This document shows, piece by piece, positions 44,945 through 58,401 of a DNA stretch of 64,000 nt (within the stretch, counting starts at the first letter, position 1; every line of letters starts with the position of its first letter). The notes under the pieces are model-generated. The model was given only the letters and a program-made list of their open reading frames with translations. It had not been told where the DNA came from and ran no database searches. The position numbers and the translations under genes were made by a program. Source of the DNA: Gnetum montanum (lineage: Eukaryota > Streptophyta > Gnetopsida > Gnetales > Gnetaceae); NCBI GenBank assembly GCA_015680685.1, contig MNCI01004098.1:246578-310577 (forward strand), read 5' to 3'.

Positions 44945-47890
44945 CTTTGCTAGATTTAATATCTTGCTCTTCATGCAATCTAATTTGAAGATGAGAAGTC
45001 TTTGATATCTTGATGTATCTTTCTTTGGAAATTAGAAGGAATAGCTTCAAATTATCAATATTCTTTACTCAAGATAGTTCTACAAATATAAAACCTACTA
45101 TTTTTTTTACTACCAACATCTACACATGCTTTCGCCAAGGTCATTCCCTACAACTTATGTATAGTTAATGCCCATGTTAATCTGAATGATAATTATCGAG
45201 ATCCTCTACATATGATTGGTGGAATGGATATTTGTTGAGGATGTTCATGATCATATGGCATTCCAAAGTAACAGTCAAACTTAATGATAATATAAGATGG
45301 TGACTATGAAGGTTTACATTAGGGACTAAATTATTTTCTTAATGACTCCTAATGTATCATTAACTAATCTTTCTTTTGGCCATAGAGTAAGGGTAAGCAT
45401 AACTCTTATAGTTTCATCGATAGACACAATTTGATCTAATTCTCATTCTCCATTATTCCAAAATCTAATACTAGTTGTGTTGCCATCTACTATGTACTAT
45501 GCAACTAGCTTTTGCATTTTTAGCAATACCATCTCACCCATCTAATGTCAATGGAAGATCCATTTTCAAGCTCAAAACTTCATAATTATTATCATTGATC
45601 ATTCCTTCTCGTATATTCATCAAAAATTCTCTAAATCTTTATTATTGTGGATCATCTTCCCTTTGTTGATAAATAGAATCTAAGGTTATAAATGTATTAA
45701 ATGTTAACCATAAATTGTTTACATGGATTTGAGATGATATGTACTATATAGCATATTTCACAAGTAGAAGTTGTGTAAGATCTCTAATGAGTATCAATAA
45801 TTTACAAGCCAAATTCTCTAATTAGTTATCTAGAAATATTTCCTTAAGCCTTCTATCAATACTACTAAAACATTTACCACCTATAAAACTCATATCATCT
45901 ATAATGATATACTTTATGTATTAATATCTATTTTTAAACTATGTTAAAGCTTATGCAACAAGTTTTTTGTACTCCCTAATTTGAATTTATAATGCAAAAT
46001 GTATTGCAGTTGTATTAATATTATATGTCATAACATCAATAGGGGCAAGCACCAATAAACTATTTTTTCCTGATGGGAAAGCTTGACTAGATTATTTATG
46101 AATGGTATCAATAAGATATGATTTTCCTATGTTTTTTATTCCTCAACCACTTTCATATTCATAGCACCAATGTCCCTATCAATTGCAACATCCATCATGA
46201 GTCTTTTGTATGCATCCATTGCATTTTCTTCCTAGTTTCAAGAATCTATAATACAAGTGGTTTGTCCTCCCTAATTTGAATCTATAATGCAAAATGTATT
46301 GTAGTTGCATTAATATTATATGTTGTAACATCAATAGGAGTAAGCACCAATAAGCTATTTTTTCATGATGGGCAGGTTTGACTAAATTCTTTATGAATGG
46401 TATTAATAAGATATGATTTTGTTGTGCCTACTGTTCCTTGACCACTTCCATGTTCATAGCACCAATGACCCTATTAACTACAACATCCATCATGAGTCTT
46501 TTATATGCATTCATTCCATTTTTTTCTTAGTTTTGAGAATCTATGATACAAGTGGTTTGTACTTTCCAATTTGAATTGATAATGCAAAATGTATTGCAAT
46601 TGTATTAATATTATATGTTGCAACATCAATAGGGGAAACACCAATAAGCTATTTTTTCCTGGTGGGCAAGCTTGACTAAATTCTCTATGAATGGTATCAA
46701 TAAGATATGATTTTCCTATGCATGTTGTTCCTCAACCACTTCCATATTCATAGCACTAATGTCCCTATCAACTACAACATCCATCATGAGTCTTTTGTAT
46801 GCATTCATTGAATTTTCTTCTTAGTTTTAAGACTATGCAATACAAGTGGTTTGTACTTCCCAATTTGAATCTATAATGCAGAATGTATTGCAATGACATT
46901 AATATTATATGTCAAAACATTAATAGGGGCAAGCACCAATAAGTTATTTTTTCCTAATGTCCAAATCTACCATCCTTATATCAAATAATATGTCTAGCAT
47001 ATTCATGCAACAAGACATCGTTAGATCTTCTCATATGAAAGTCACATTTTCCACATGGAAACAATGTTGGAAATAACATTGGAAGCATTCTAACTATGTT
47101 GAACTCAATGATGAGTAACTCTAAAAGTGTTGGTGATTGTGCATAATTTCAACTTTCAATATTTGGATTTTCTAACCAAGATCTTACTAGATCAAGTTCT
47201 TGTCTCACAATAATATGACATAATGCTATAGATGATGTGTGTCTAATAATATTTTTCTCCTTTAATTCAACCAAAGGACCATCAAACTAGAAATTCATCT
47301 ATCGATTCTCCTAGGATAATGTAATATAATGAATTCTTCCAAAGACATTAACATCTTCTATATCACTAACATCATCCAAAGCATAATAATCTATTTCTAT
47401 ATCTTGATAGAAAGGACCATTTAATTTCTTATATAATAATGTAGCATACAAATGCTTTTTATTTACAACAAAGTTATAGGTTTCAATTTGATTAGTTCTT
47501 ATTAGTATTAACATTGGAATCTTATGAACCCTCAGAGGAAGCCTAGTTGCAATTTTAGATATGTCTTACACAAAGTTAATGGTATGTCCTCTAAAGTATA
47601 ATTAACCTCATATAGCATGTGTAACTTGTAAAATAGGGTCAAGTCTTACTATAAGAATTTGCTCAAATTTTTATATTCTAAGTAGGATTAATGGTTGGGG
47701 TTTGAGATCCATATTATTATTAGCAGAAAATCATTTAATCTCTTCACCATCTTGATTCAAGAATCCCATTTTTTTCTTCTAAACACCTCAAGCATGTTTG
47801 ACTAGGCCTATCTACATGTTTCATACAAATACTTAAAAAGCTTTCATTGCAAATATCACATGATTGAGAGACACTAAAATTAGCAACCTT
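44945..47890 (-). pseudogene. Helitron-like Rep/helicase protein, decayed and rearranged
   Basis: N-terminal signatures: zinc-binding CDICNESF...CLRC (about 47760-47860), RLDPILQVTHA and RGHTINF (about 47580-47660), NQIETYNFVVNKKHLYATLL (47514-47420) and LPMLFPTLFPCGK followed by HEYARHII (about 46990-47080). These are the N-terminal blocks of plant Helitron proteins. The HUH Rep domain expected next is missing. PIF1-type helicase follows: GKSYLIDTIHK (Walker A), LVLAPIDVMTYNIN, then IIDEMSFIGGKCFSSIDRRL (about 45840-45900), TLDSIYQQREDDPQ (about 45640-45700) and FVELSRVKNI-like C-terminus near 45060. The Walker-A segment is present in three and a half tandem copies. Many stops; not functional. 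Confidence 0.75.
45967..46958. repeat. 295-bp tandem repeat within helicase pseudogene
   Basis: Units start at 45967, 46262, 46557 and 46851 (last partial, about 108 bp). Each contains the region coding Walker A and LVLAP of the helicase. The unit length is not a multiple of three, so each copy shifts the frame. Copies have diverged by scattered substitutions. Confidence 0.9.
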
Positions 47891-48767
47891 ACCTGAAAAT
47901 ATTATAATTGCATTCATGAATTATGCAATTGACTTATGAAGATTTGGTTAAGATATTAGTGCAATGTTGTTCCACCTCAACAAACCCCAACAAGACCTAA
48001 TTCATAACTTCCAAGTACATCTAGTTTAGAAAATAAGAATAAAAAAATAAAATAGAGAAAAAATTATTTATATTAAGATAATTCTCAAAACACATAGAAA
48101 ATGCATCAAATAAGAGGAGCCAAGCTTAACTCAAAACTCTCCCAAGGATCTTAGAAGCCACACTTGTCCTTTCTTAACCCTCAATTGCTCACAATGAAGC
48201 CCAAGCTCAAGATGAGACACTTATAAGAGATTCTCCTAACCTCTATAAAGTTCTCTCCCTTGCCTCCCACTTAAATTCCTTGCATAAGCTCTCTTCCCTC
48301 AAGAGTTCTCTCTATTGCCCTCTATTGGGATGTCTAGCCTTCAACATTTGCACTTCCTCCCTTAGCACTTCGGCACCTGGTGCTACGACACTTGCAATGG
48401 TGAATTACATCAATATTTATAAGTGAATGAAAAGTAAAAAGCATAGAAACATTTCCTAAACTCAACTTGAGGTTCTTTAAATATTTTCCAAGTCTTATTA
48501 CCTTTTCCCTAGTTGTTTCCTTCTTACTTTGGTTATTTTCATCTTTCTTTGGTTGTTTCTTAAATTCGAATGACATTTTTGAAAGTTTTCCAATGCATCT
48601 AGGTTGTCTTTGGCTTTGTTAGAACATCTATTTTGAAAGCCCTACTTTTGGGAGAGATTTCTACTATTTGTAGATGTCTTCTATGGATTGGAGACATCTA
48701 CATTTTAGAGGAGACATCTCTAGAAAGATGTCTATCATTTTGGAGAGACATCTATCTTGAAGGTGCT
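47891..48767. other. Flank between Helitron remnant and B3
   Basis: Nothing recognisable as coding. It contains several short runs of GAGACATCTA-like sequence near 48650-48760. The left end of B3 follows. Confidence 0.25.
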
Positions 48768-49633
48768 TGATGAGTGGTAAGTATCCCTATGTCAAACCAT
48801 AAAAATCACAAGCATTCATGCATGATTTGGTCAAATTCCAAGGAATTCTAGGTTTCTACATACACTAGTCTAAGAGGTGAATCAACTATTGTGATCATTG
48901 TCTTACTAGTTACACTTGTGAGTACAAGGGTATTGCTAAGTATAACTAAGGCATCTAATTTCTTCCATTTTTATCTTTTTATGTTCTAAGTAACATAAGA
49001 ATAAAGAATAAAAAGTAAGGTGATTAATTACTAAATTAATCTAACTAGCTAGCACTTAACTAATCAAGACATAAGCATTCATTCCCACTTGTGGTACACA
49101 TCTTGAACAAGTATAACACTACTGTGTTGTCAAATGTTAAGTGTTACTGGGATTACCAAGTGTTACATGTATGCTTGAAGTGGTCATACTTATGTTTATT
49201 GTTTAATTTATCCTATTTAATTAGTTTAATTACATAAAACATTAAATAAAATTGCTTAAAATATTAAATGCGCAAAGCAATAATTAATCTAGTCCAAGTG
49301 CTACAAAGTGTGATCAAATGCTCATCTTTATTACCATAGACAGTACAATGCTCAAGTACAATAGTGCTTGAATAAAGATCCATATAGTCCTTCACTTCTA
49401 CTATAGGCACTTAGAAAATATTTTAACTTTCAAATGGAAAAACTACTAGAGATTTACTACAACTATGAAAAAAATGTCATAAATGTGGCAGAAGATGCAC
49501 ATTTATAGGCAAAAATAGGATGCCCTATCAATGGATACATGTTAATGGGTCAAACCCTACATTGATGGGATCATGTTGATGAGGTTGTGTCTATGACATC
49601 CCATCAATGTGACCAAACCATGATGTTTCATCA
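48768..49633 (-). repeat. B3 3' LTR
   Basis: The 866-bp LTR runs from TGATGAGTGG to GTTTCATCA. It follows the B1 LTR layout, with an ATTTATAGG TATA site near 49502. The next bases, TACCTCCATAATTGAATGAA, correspond to the polypurine tract and downstream stretch of B1. Confidence 0.75.
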
Positions 49634-49864
49634 TACCTCCATAATTGAATGAATACTCATCCTTGAGTTTTTTTACAAAATTTGAAAAGGTATGAGATTA
49701 TTGACACACAAACAAACACTCAAATAATGTGACAAAAACTAAGTTCCTAGAGTGTATGGTTTTACAATGATTACTAAATTTTAGTGTTTAGGACAAAAAA
49801 ATTGAACACTAGGATAACACTAACAAACATAATTTCTTAGATGGTGCAAAGATGTTAAAGAAGA

Positions 49865-51830
49865 TCAAATGGTCCCAAGTGGTGGAGGCCCCTAAGACTC
49901 CAAAGGACCTTCTCCTTCTTTAGGTGCAAACGATGGTTAAGACAATTATGGTTATCCTATGGTAGCTGTAACTTCTGGTGGAAGATGATAGGCATCCAAC
50001 AATACCTTCATCTTCTCGTCCTTACTTTAGGAATCATTGACAGTCCACGCAACTTTACCAATGTGGGCTAGAATGGGAATATCCTATTGACAGGGCATTG
50101 TAGGAAACAACTTTTTAACATTCACAAACCAGGTAGCAAACTATTTATGTTTGATATCGAATGTTATGAATGCATTGTATAGCTCTTGGTAGTCATTCAT
50201 CTACTTGGCCAAGTTGTAAATAATTGATCATTGATTAGTGAACTTCTCTTTGAGAACCTCAAGATTGACATTGGCAATCTCAAGCTTCTACTTGGTCTCT
50301 TTATGATGCTTGAACTCTGCCTCATATAAGAAGTACGAGCTAGCCACTCGTTTCTCTAGTTCTAATCATAACCTACCTATAGTCAGCATTTCCAGATTTT
50401 CATAATAAGGATTAGAAAGCTCCATGTACTCTATCATACACTCAATCTATAGCTCTTTCATGTAGATATCTAATTTGTTGTAGTCATTGAGCCCATCAAA
50501 GATAGGCTACGAGACATTGCCTCCTTCCTTGAGCTACTAGAGGGCCTCATTAACTTTTTCCTTCTCCATTTGGATATGCTTTTCATTGATTTCTTTCTAT
50601 AGACTAACCTATTCTTTGTAATGGTTCTCGACTCTCTCAAATTTAAGAGCCTCATTTTTCTAGGTGGCTATCTCTATTGTAGATTTTTGGCAAAGGGCTC
50701 GAACTTCCACCACATAGAGATTTCCATTTTTGGCTACAAATATCCTCAATTCATTATTAACTCTAGCTAGTTTCTTTTGTTGTTAATGGATGAAATCTTG
50801 TATCTATTGCTTTTGGACATCAACATTCCTAACATAATGATTTTTTGTAGTCAAAATGGCATTCTCATGATGCATCTAGATCAACTCCTTCTAAATGGTA
50901 TACATTTTAGCATTGGACATAGATTGTTCAAAGATGATAGTCTCCTTCTCATTCTCAAACTTTTTGAGCTTGTCTTTAAGTTTCTTAAAGGATTCATCTC
51001 ATGTCAGCACATGGTTGATAAATGCTGAATTAGCAAGTTGGGATATTAATTTAGCAACTTTCATAGCCAAGTGCTGATTTTTAGCTTGGGATTTTTAAAG
51101 TTTCCCCTCCAATATGATGAATTTTCCCCTTACTTCTAGTAGCTCTTACTAAGTTGTAATGATTGTATCTGGAAGGTCAAATACATCCAACATTGGTTTC
51201 CTAGTTTTCACTAGGTGGTCTAGTAACTCCTTATGTTGAGCTACACTCAATCTACCACTAATGGTTCCTATGGATGTCTATACATCTCTGCGTGTAGAAA
51301 AATTTGGTACAGATGCCATAGGGGCATTTAATGCTTTGGAAATTCTATAAGCAATGACCTCTGATACTATCTCCTATCCATGGTGTTGCATCACCAAGAT
51401 AGTATCCTCCTTCATCCTTCTTTAAATGCACCAAGAAAGTAATGGTGTTCCTAGAGATTTTTGGCAATTGCTACTATTGAGAGAGAGATATTGTTACCTC
51501 TCAAGTGCTAGGATTTGATCTTGTGGCTAATTATGTTCTCTAGGCTAAGAAAATTAGCCCACCTTCCTCTATCTAGCTTATGGTTTGAGCCACTTTTTTG
51601 AGGTGGCTTATTGTTGGGTGATGCACAAATGGATCACCACCATTGGTTTCTACTTACTACTCCTACTCTTAGATCTCATGTACATGTTCAAGAGTAGCAT
51701 AGGAATCCAATGTTGTTTCATGAGTAGGTGGTGGAGGTGGTGATTTCTACTCTTCTTTGATGACTTTGGTAGGTACCTTGTTCTTCATCATCTCCACTAA
51801 TAAGTGAATGAAGCATGTTGGATAACATCA
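49865..51830 (-). pseudogene. B3 accessory ORF, 3' part
   Basis: It is homologous to B1 and B0: LEIANVNLEVLKEKF-like, IGKVAWTVNDS then SKDEKMKVLL (B1 has IGASAWTTQDP then TKEEKL), and the C-terminal PPPLGTI with TGA at 49865-49867. Charged coiled-coil stretches (EKEKVNEAL, LELEKRVASSYFLYEAEF) cover 50280-50660. Stops and shifts are present. The 5' end beyond about 51830 is not clear. Confidence 0.55.
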
Positions 51831-52092
51831 TTTGTATAATGTTTTATGACTCCCCTCTTGCATAATTTCTATATGAGGCATGGTAAGTGAAGTGCATTCC
51901 TTCTACATTCAATTATTTTAAATCACTTCTATATCTCAAGATAGGTCATCTTAGCTATGAAAGATTAATAGGATATTTACCACTTAGAGTAGCACATGCA
52001 TGGGTGGAGATAGCTGTGATCTTGTTTGGCCTCACTCTTGAATTAAGGTGAAAGGTTGAAATATTGAAATATGCACATTTCACCATGGTTAG

Positions 52093-53444
52093 TGTACCAT
52101 CCGAAATCGTTAGTCTCCGGCTGGAATGAAACAGAAACTGGGAGATCTCCGAACATGCACAGAAGACCCTACCTTCGCTTGAGGGTAAGCTGGAATTAAC
52201 GAAGGAAGAGTACCTTGAGTGGTCCACATGCGGATTAGGCAAGGATTTTCCCCAAACGTACATCGAGGTGCTATACGTTGGGTTATACGTAAACGACGTA
52301 ACAGATGTAAAACGAAATGTAAACAGCGTAACTGGTGTACACAAAGCGTAAACATGCGAGGGAGTAAATAGTAAACATGTGATGATTAATAATTAATAAA
52401 AAAAATTGTAACAGATTTTAGAAAATAAATGTAACAATGTTATTGCAAGATGAGAGTTTCAATGCACCGGTCTAACACAGTTGTGGCTTTGACACAAGGT
52501 GGAAAAATAGCCCCGGTGGACGCAGGGATGACTGTGTGTTGGTTCAACTACAGGCACAGCATAGAGGCTATATGCTTAATGTGTAGGGTAAGGTCCAGTG
52601 TACAGGGTTTCTGCTCTAGTTCTTAGCATCTTTGGTTCTCTTTGTCTCTGGTTTGCTTAAAATTGCCAACCTCGACTTAATGAAAAATTGGGGTTTTTAT
52701 ACAGGTTTAGACGTTAGACTCGGGTTAGGTGACACGCGGCGCGTTGACCAGGTGCGAGAGAATAAAATTTTATAAGTGTACAACATGCTGCATCTACTGG
52801 GCATATACACTGGATACACTGGGCATATACGTTGGACATATACGCTGTGTCTATTGGATGTATATGCTAGGCGTGTAGGATGTACATGCTCAGCGTATAG
52901 ACTCCAGGATGCATGATGTCAACACCTGATGATTACTCTGTTCATGTGAGTTGATGCTCTATGCCAAGTCTTGCTCTGCAGTGCTATTTCCATGCCATAT
53001 TTGGGGATTGCATGCCGGGCGTATACATTAATCGTATAGGCTGAGCGTACTTGTGAGACGTGTACGCTGGGCGTGCATGTTGGGCATATACGCTAGGAGT
53101 ATACATTGTGGATGTGTACGCTGGGCGTATACGCTGAGAGTGTAAACTTGGGCGTATACGCTGGACGTATACACTGAGAGTGTAAACTTGGGTGTATACG
53201 CTGGACGTATATGCTAAAAATGCATACTTAGTGAAAACTAAGTATGTTGAGCTTTGAAGTTGCCATTTCTAATAACAGATGTTGTTGTGGTCATCAGTGG
53301 ATCCCAGGGAATTGCTCCTTGTTGAGTTCGACTCTGCTTGAAGCTGTCTATGGGGCCCTCAAGCTTTGGTCATGATGGGGAACATCATGACTTAGCTCGA
53401 TTCTTGTTGGAAAATTACTAAGCTCAGAATTTTGCGGTGTTTCA
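52093..53444 (-). repeat. A2 3' LTR
   Basis: The right end GCGGTGTTTCA (53434-53444) matches the A1 end and abuts a shared internal region. The left end is put at TGTACCATCC by its faint match to the A1 start; GTTAG (52088-52092) would be the duplication but cannot be checked. The minus-strand TATA CTGTATAAAAACCCC is at 52691-52705. A dense array of GCGTATACG-type motifs fills 52780-53225. Confidence 0.65.
52780..53225. repeat. CTGGGCGTATACG-type array in A2 LTR
   Basis: Repeated short motifs (CTGGGCGTATACG, CTGGACGTATA, GAGAGTGTAAACTTGGG) recur every 20-50 bp, with two nearly identical units of about 47 bp at 53120-53215. It occupies the U3 region, as the palindrome array does in A1. Confidence 0.65.
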
Positions 53445-53499
53445 TTGGATCCTCTTTGTTGATGCTTGGAGGAATCGACTCGAGAAGCATCGACAAAGA
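53445..53499. promoter_or_regulatory. A2 polypurine tract with hairpin
   Basis: The minus strand reads AACAAAGAGGATCCAA before the LTR start TGAAACACC. The stem CTTTGTTGATGCTT (53454-53467) pairs with AAGCATCGACAAAG (53485-53498), plus one outer pair, around a 17-nt loop. Against A1, four adjacent pairs are changed on both sides. Confidence 0.75.
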
Positions 53500-54490
53500 A
53501 GTGAAAAACACCACAAGAAACTCGATAGAGACTCTGTCCTTTGCCACCTGACTAGACATCATCGCATTGTGTTCAGTAGTACATGGGATTGTGGAAATGG
53601 AATTTGTATTTGATATGGAAAGGGAAATTGTGGGGATTCGGGAGGAATCAAGGTTGTGCATAGTGAAGGGGATGTGCTGGTGTGTATACATGTCATGCTG
53701 ATCCTTGTCAATAGCCATTGTTTAGTAGACTCAGAATCAAGACATGAGATGTGCGTCCTTTGGAAAAACAAGACTCTTGGTTAGTGTTTGAGAGGACTTG
53801 TTGACAAGACCAAAGCCATGTGATGATGCGTTGCATTCTTTGGAGGAACAGGGACCTTGTTTAATGTTTTAGGGGGAGCCTATTGGCGGAGAGCCAAAGC
53901 CATGCAACAGGATGTGACTTGATTGTTTTAGACATGAACATTTGCTTTCAAGACAACTATCGTCCGGTCTTGTGTTTTATGTGGGAATGGACAACATTTT
54001 TTTTGCATGTTCTTATGCACATGCTCAAATGCCATGTTGTGGGTTGCAACTGCTTAAGAGTGGCGCAACATGCAATGGTATGTTCGATGTTTCAGGCTAT
54101 ACCTGATGTGTTTAGGATGTAACCAAGTATAAGGTGTTGAGGGATAGGTAGGATATGAAATGAGGGATGTACTAGTGAATGGTTTGATTTAGTCTTGTCA
54201 CATGCACTGTGAACAACATCTCACCTTGTTGCTTATGACGAAGTGCATTCTTGTATGAACACCTATGAGTGTCATCCTACAAACACAACTCCAAGAAGAC
54301 AAGAAAACCATGAGTGCTAAGCAAGCTTAGACTTAAATGGCTACTGATGAAACAAAGGGACCCGATGAGATTTTAGGCATTGTATATGAATGGCAGCAAT
54401 GTCGTTAGGATCAGCTGATGGCGAGCAATGCAGCGATTCTGATGAAGTTTGAATGCAGCTACAAATTAAGGAACCAGAGATGAAATTTCC
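53500..54490. other. A2 3' untranslated region
   Basis: No coding conserved with A1. It lies between the hairpin and the first GTTTA repeat array. Confidence 0.4.
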
Positions 54491-54856
54491 AGTTTATAGT
54501 CTTAGCAGACTATCATGGGTTAGTTTTATGTTATGAACCGTTGGACATTTCCCGGTTAGCATCATGGCGGATGGTGCATTGCAAGTTTCTAGTCTTAGCG
54601 GACCATGAAGAGGCAAACTAGTTTATAGTCTTAGCAGACTCTGGTGAGTGGGACTGTGGTAGTTTACTATCATACCGGATGGGTGCTAGTTTATTGTCAT
54701 TGCAGACAATGTGTGATATCAGTTTATCATCATGATGCCCGAACGAGCTATGGTATCAGTTTTAAGTCATGTTTCTAGGACTATTCTATGGTATCAGTTT
54801 ACCATCATGATTCCATGACGGATTGTGGTATCAATTTATAGTCATGATGCCAGAAC
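54491..54856. repeat. GTTTATAGTC-type repeat, array 1 of A2
   Basis: About ten degenerate units (AGTTTATAGTCTTAGCAGAC, AGTTTATCATCATGATGCC and relatives) lie directly after the end of integrase in the element's sense direction, as at 8632-8880 in A1. Confidence 0.6.
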
Positions 54857-54878
54857 TCACGTGTACTTGAGCCTGTAC

Positions 54879-57800
54879 TCAAATATGGAATAGTTTCAAG
54901 AACAAGTGATTGGTAGAATTTGCAAGCTCATGCCCTTCCATATTAGCTAACTTGAATGCTTCGTTGTCATATGCTTTGGTGACCAAGTAGGGCCCTTCCC
55001 AGTTGGCTGAGAATTTATCTGGGTGTTCCCGAACAGCCTTAAGTACAAGGTCACCTTCTTTGATAGGGTGCTTATGAATGTCATACCGATGGCGTTGCCA
55101 TTGTTTTTTTTGGTACCATTCAATCTGATCGAGTGCATGTATGCATTCCTCCTCTACCAAGTCTAGGTCAATGATGCACAGGTCATTATTTTGCCCTTCG
55201 TCGAGGAGTCCAGAAAGTGTGATCCTTAAAGATGGTACTTGTAATTCCAGAGGTAAAATAGCTTTTGAACCATAAACAAGAATATATGGTGTTTTACCTA
55301 TTGAAGTCTAATGCGTAGTGCGATATGCCCACAGTGCGTATACCAGCTGCTTGTGCCATCATTTCTTGCTTTGGATAAGCATCTTTTTACGTACTGTAAT
55401 GATAGTTTTATTTGTGGCCTTTGCTTGCCCATTGCTCTGAGGGTAGGAAGGGGATGAAAATGAGTTTTTGATCCCCAGACTTTCACAGAAAGTTTTGGTT
55501 TCAGCACTGCTGAATTATGGCCTATTTTTGGTTTCAAGAATGAAGTTGCATACATGTTTAGATGTGGTTTTTCGAAGGGGAACAGCTTCTATCCATTTCA
55601 TGAAATACTCTGTCACAGTTATAAAACTATGCCCTATCGAAGACGAGGGTGTTATTGGTCCGATAAGGTCCAACCCCCACTTTTAGAAGGACCATGTGAT
55701 TTGTGCTGTATGCAGCTCATTTGGTGGAACATGGATCATATTATTGTGTCTTTGACAGGTACTACATGTTTTAGCTTTGGAGAGACAATCATACTCCATA
55801 TGTGGCCAATAATAGCCTAAGCGTCTTATTTTTGTTGCCATCGCTTTCGGTGCTATGTGTCCTTTGCATAGTCCATCATGTACTTACTCAATGATGGTTT
55901 GGGCATCAGTACTACTAACGCATGTTAGCAATATGCCTTCGTAGGATCGATGACACAATGTGTCCCCTACCAGTGCATATTGCCTAGAATGCTTTTGTGT
56001 CGCGTCTTTTTGTGCATTCGTTAAGTGTTGTGGTGTTTCACTGCGTAGAAGGTACTCTTTTATGTCATCATACCATTCTGTTGCGTGTGTTGTACTGACG
56101 GATGCAATTGGCAATGTATCAAGCATATTAGTTATGGGTTTCGCACAGTTGATTATGGAGCTTGGCAATGTATAGAACATGTCGGGCGATATGTTTAACG
56201 CTAGAGTGGCTAGTGCATCTGCGATGGTATTATCGTTTCTGGAGACATGTTGTACATCTATGTTTTGAATCGTTTCATTAAGTGTTTGGCTAAGTCATAG
56301 TATGGTTGTAAATGTTGCACTTTGCATGTATAAATGTTTGTGACTTGGTTTAAAACCAGTTGTGACTCTCCCCTGACCACGAGTCATGTGATTTCTGAAG
56401 CTAGTGCTACCATGAGACCTCTAAGGAGACCTTCGTACTCTACTATGTTGTTGGAACAGTGAAAATTGAAACGATAAGCAAAGGGTCAGATCTCCCCAGA
56501 GGGATAGGTGATGATAGTGACAGCACTTCCCCCTCGAGAGGTGGATGCTCAATTAAAGTTCAAAATAGCTTCGTAGTCATCGGGTACGATGGCTATTGCA
56601 CTTACATTTTCGTCAGGGAATTCTGGCTCTATTGTTGCTTGATCGTGCGTTGGTGACATGGTCATTTGATTTGCTATGGCTTGACCCTTAACTGATGATT
56701 GTGTTATGTAGTGTAGGTCAAACTCAGCTATCATGGCTTTCCAACGGGCTATTCGACTTTTCTTGTAAATGTTTCTTGTGATGGCTCTGAGCACATTATC
56801 CTTGCAGATTATATTGACCTAGTTACAAAAGAGGTAATGTCGCCATTTCTTCAATGAAAAGACCAAGGCTAAACATGATCTCTCCACCTCGTTATACTTA
56901 TTCTCATGGGAAACTAATGCATGGCTTAGGTAGTAGACAGGGATTTTGGTTCCATCATCTTATTTCTCGCAAAGCATGGACACGATTGATGAATCGGAAG
57001 GTAGATGTAAAACGGTTTATCATTTTGAGGTGGATAAACCGTGGGTAGTCAGACAAGTGCTGTTTTAATATTGTCAAATGCTTCCTGGCACTATGGACTC
57101 CATTCAAAATGGACGTTCTTGTGTAGCAAGTGGTTCATAGGTTTTAATTTGTCCGTTAGTTTTTCTATGAAACGTCTAATAAACTATAATCTACCTTGTA
57201 GACCTCGGAGTTTAGTAAGGTTGCTAGGTGGTTTTAAGTTTGTTATGGCCTTAACTTTATCGAGGTCTACTCATATCCCTACTTCCGAGGCTATGAATCC
57301 AAGCATTTTTCTTGTTTTGATGTCGAAGATGCATTTCTTTGGGTTAAGTCTCAGCTCATATTTTAAACAACGCTTTAGTACTAGGTCAAGATCTTGTACA
57401 TGTTGTTCCAATGTCTTTGATTTAACCATGATATCGTCCACGTAATCGTTGAGCAAGTGTAGCATGCAGTTGTTAAAAATGAATGTCATCGCCCTTTGAT
57501 ATGTGGCCCAGCATTCTTGAGACCGAAGGGCATCATTGTATAATAAAAGGTTCCCCATGGTGTCATAAAGGTAGTCTAGAGCTGATGCTCCAGGTTAATG
57601 CATATCTAGTTGTATCCTGAGAAGCCATCCATAAAAGATAATAGGGCATGCCCAACAGTCGAATCAACAAGTTGATCGATGCTGGGTAGGGAAAAATCAT
57701 CTTTTATGGTTGTAGCGTTGAGATCCCGGAAGTCAATGCATAAGCGAATACTTCCATTCTTTTTTGGGACAATGACCATGTTGGATACCCAATCGGCAAA

Positions 57801-58322
57801 ATCAACAGCCCGAATGAAACCACCTTGATAAAATGTGGTGATCTCATTGTGAACTACCAATGCTACCTTAGGTTTAACCTTTCGTGCCTTTTGTTTTACC
57901 GGCCTCAATTTTGGATCAAGGATAATGTTGTGCTGGACGATTCGAGGATCTAACCCGGGCATGTCGGTGTAAGACCAAGCGAATGCTTTTATGTTTTTTC
58001 GAAGTACATCTTCTATGCCTTTGTCCAGTTAAGGTTGCAATAGTGTACTCAATTCTAATATTTTGGTTTCCCCATTAGCCATTACTATGGGGGTTTCAGT
58101 CAACAGGTCTTCGGTGATGCTTTCAGCTTCTATGTCAAGGGGCTTTGTCATACCTTTGTAGTTATCTAGTGTTTGTTGTGTTGAGGCTATGACTATGTTG
58201 TCTGTTGATAAACTTAAGTGGATGAGATTTATGTTGATGTCTCTCGCAACCTTTCTATACGGCCTATTGATGATCAAGGGTATGGATAAGCGCTGACAAT
58301 CCATCAGGCTTGTTCCTGCCAA
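54879..58322 (-). pseudogene. pol: A2 pol: RT, RNase H and integrase, lightly broken
   Basis: The RT part has GGFIRAVDFADWVSNMVIVP, GSIRLCIDFRDLNATT and SFMDGFSGYN (57962-57606). A frameshift follows, then NDYVDDIMVKSK with YVDD at 57433-57444 and LNPKKCIFDIK. RNase H includes ARWKAMIAEFDLHY (56794-56549). Integrase starts about 56180 (EWYDDIKEYL, LCHRSYEGILL); its zinc finger reads CSTCQRHNNM near 55770. The core reads GLDLIGPITP and SPSYPQSNGQAKATNK, where the usual catalytic Glu (QAEA) is Lys. The C-terminal part (HPIKEGDLVLKAVREHPDKF, NWEGPYLVTKAY) ends at 54879. Protease is absent from this block, as in A1. Confidence 0.85.
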
Positions 58323-58401
58323 TAAAGAGAGGGCATAATGAGCTAATAGGTGTCATTTCATGTTCCTTGGCACTGTAAATCATGTGTACATGCATGATGG
58401 T

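Larger units (their letters stand above)
48768..52092 (-). mobile_element. Element B3 (partial, interrupted by A2)
   Basis: A 3' LTR (48768-49633), a polypurine tract and the 3' part of a B accessory ORF are present in the same order as in B0 and B1. At 52093 the A2 LTR begins. The rest of B3 would lie beyond A2 outside the window. Confidence 0.7.

Noticed and set aside
48763-48767. GTGCT as target duplication of B3
   Set aside because: The partner flank is not in the window.
52088-52092. GTTAG as proven target duplication of A2
   Set aside because: The other end of A2 is outside the window, and the LTR start there rests on weak similarity.
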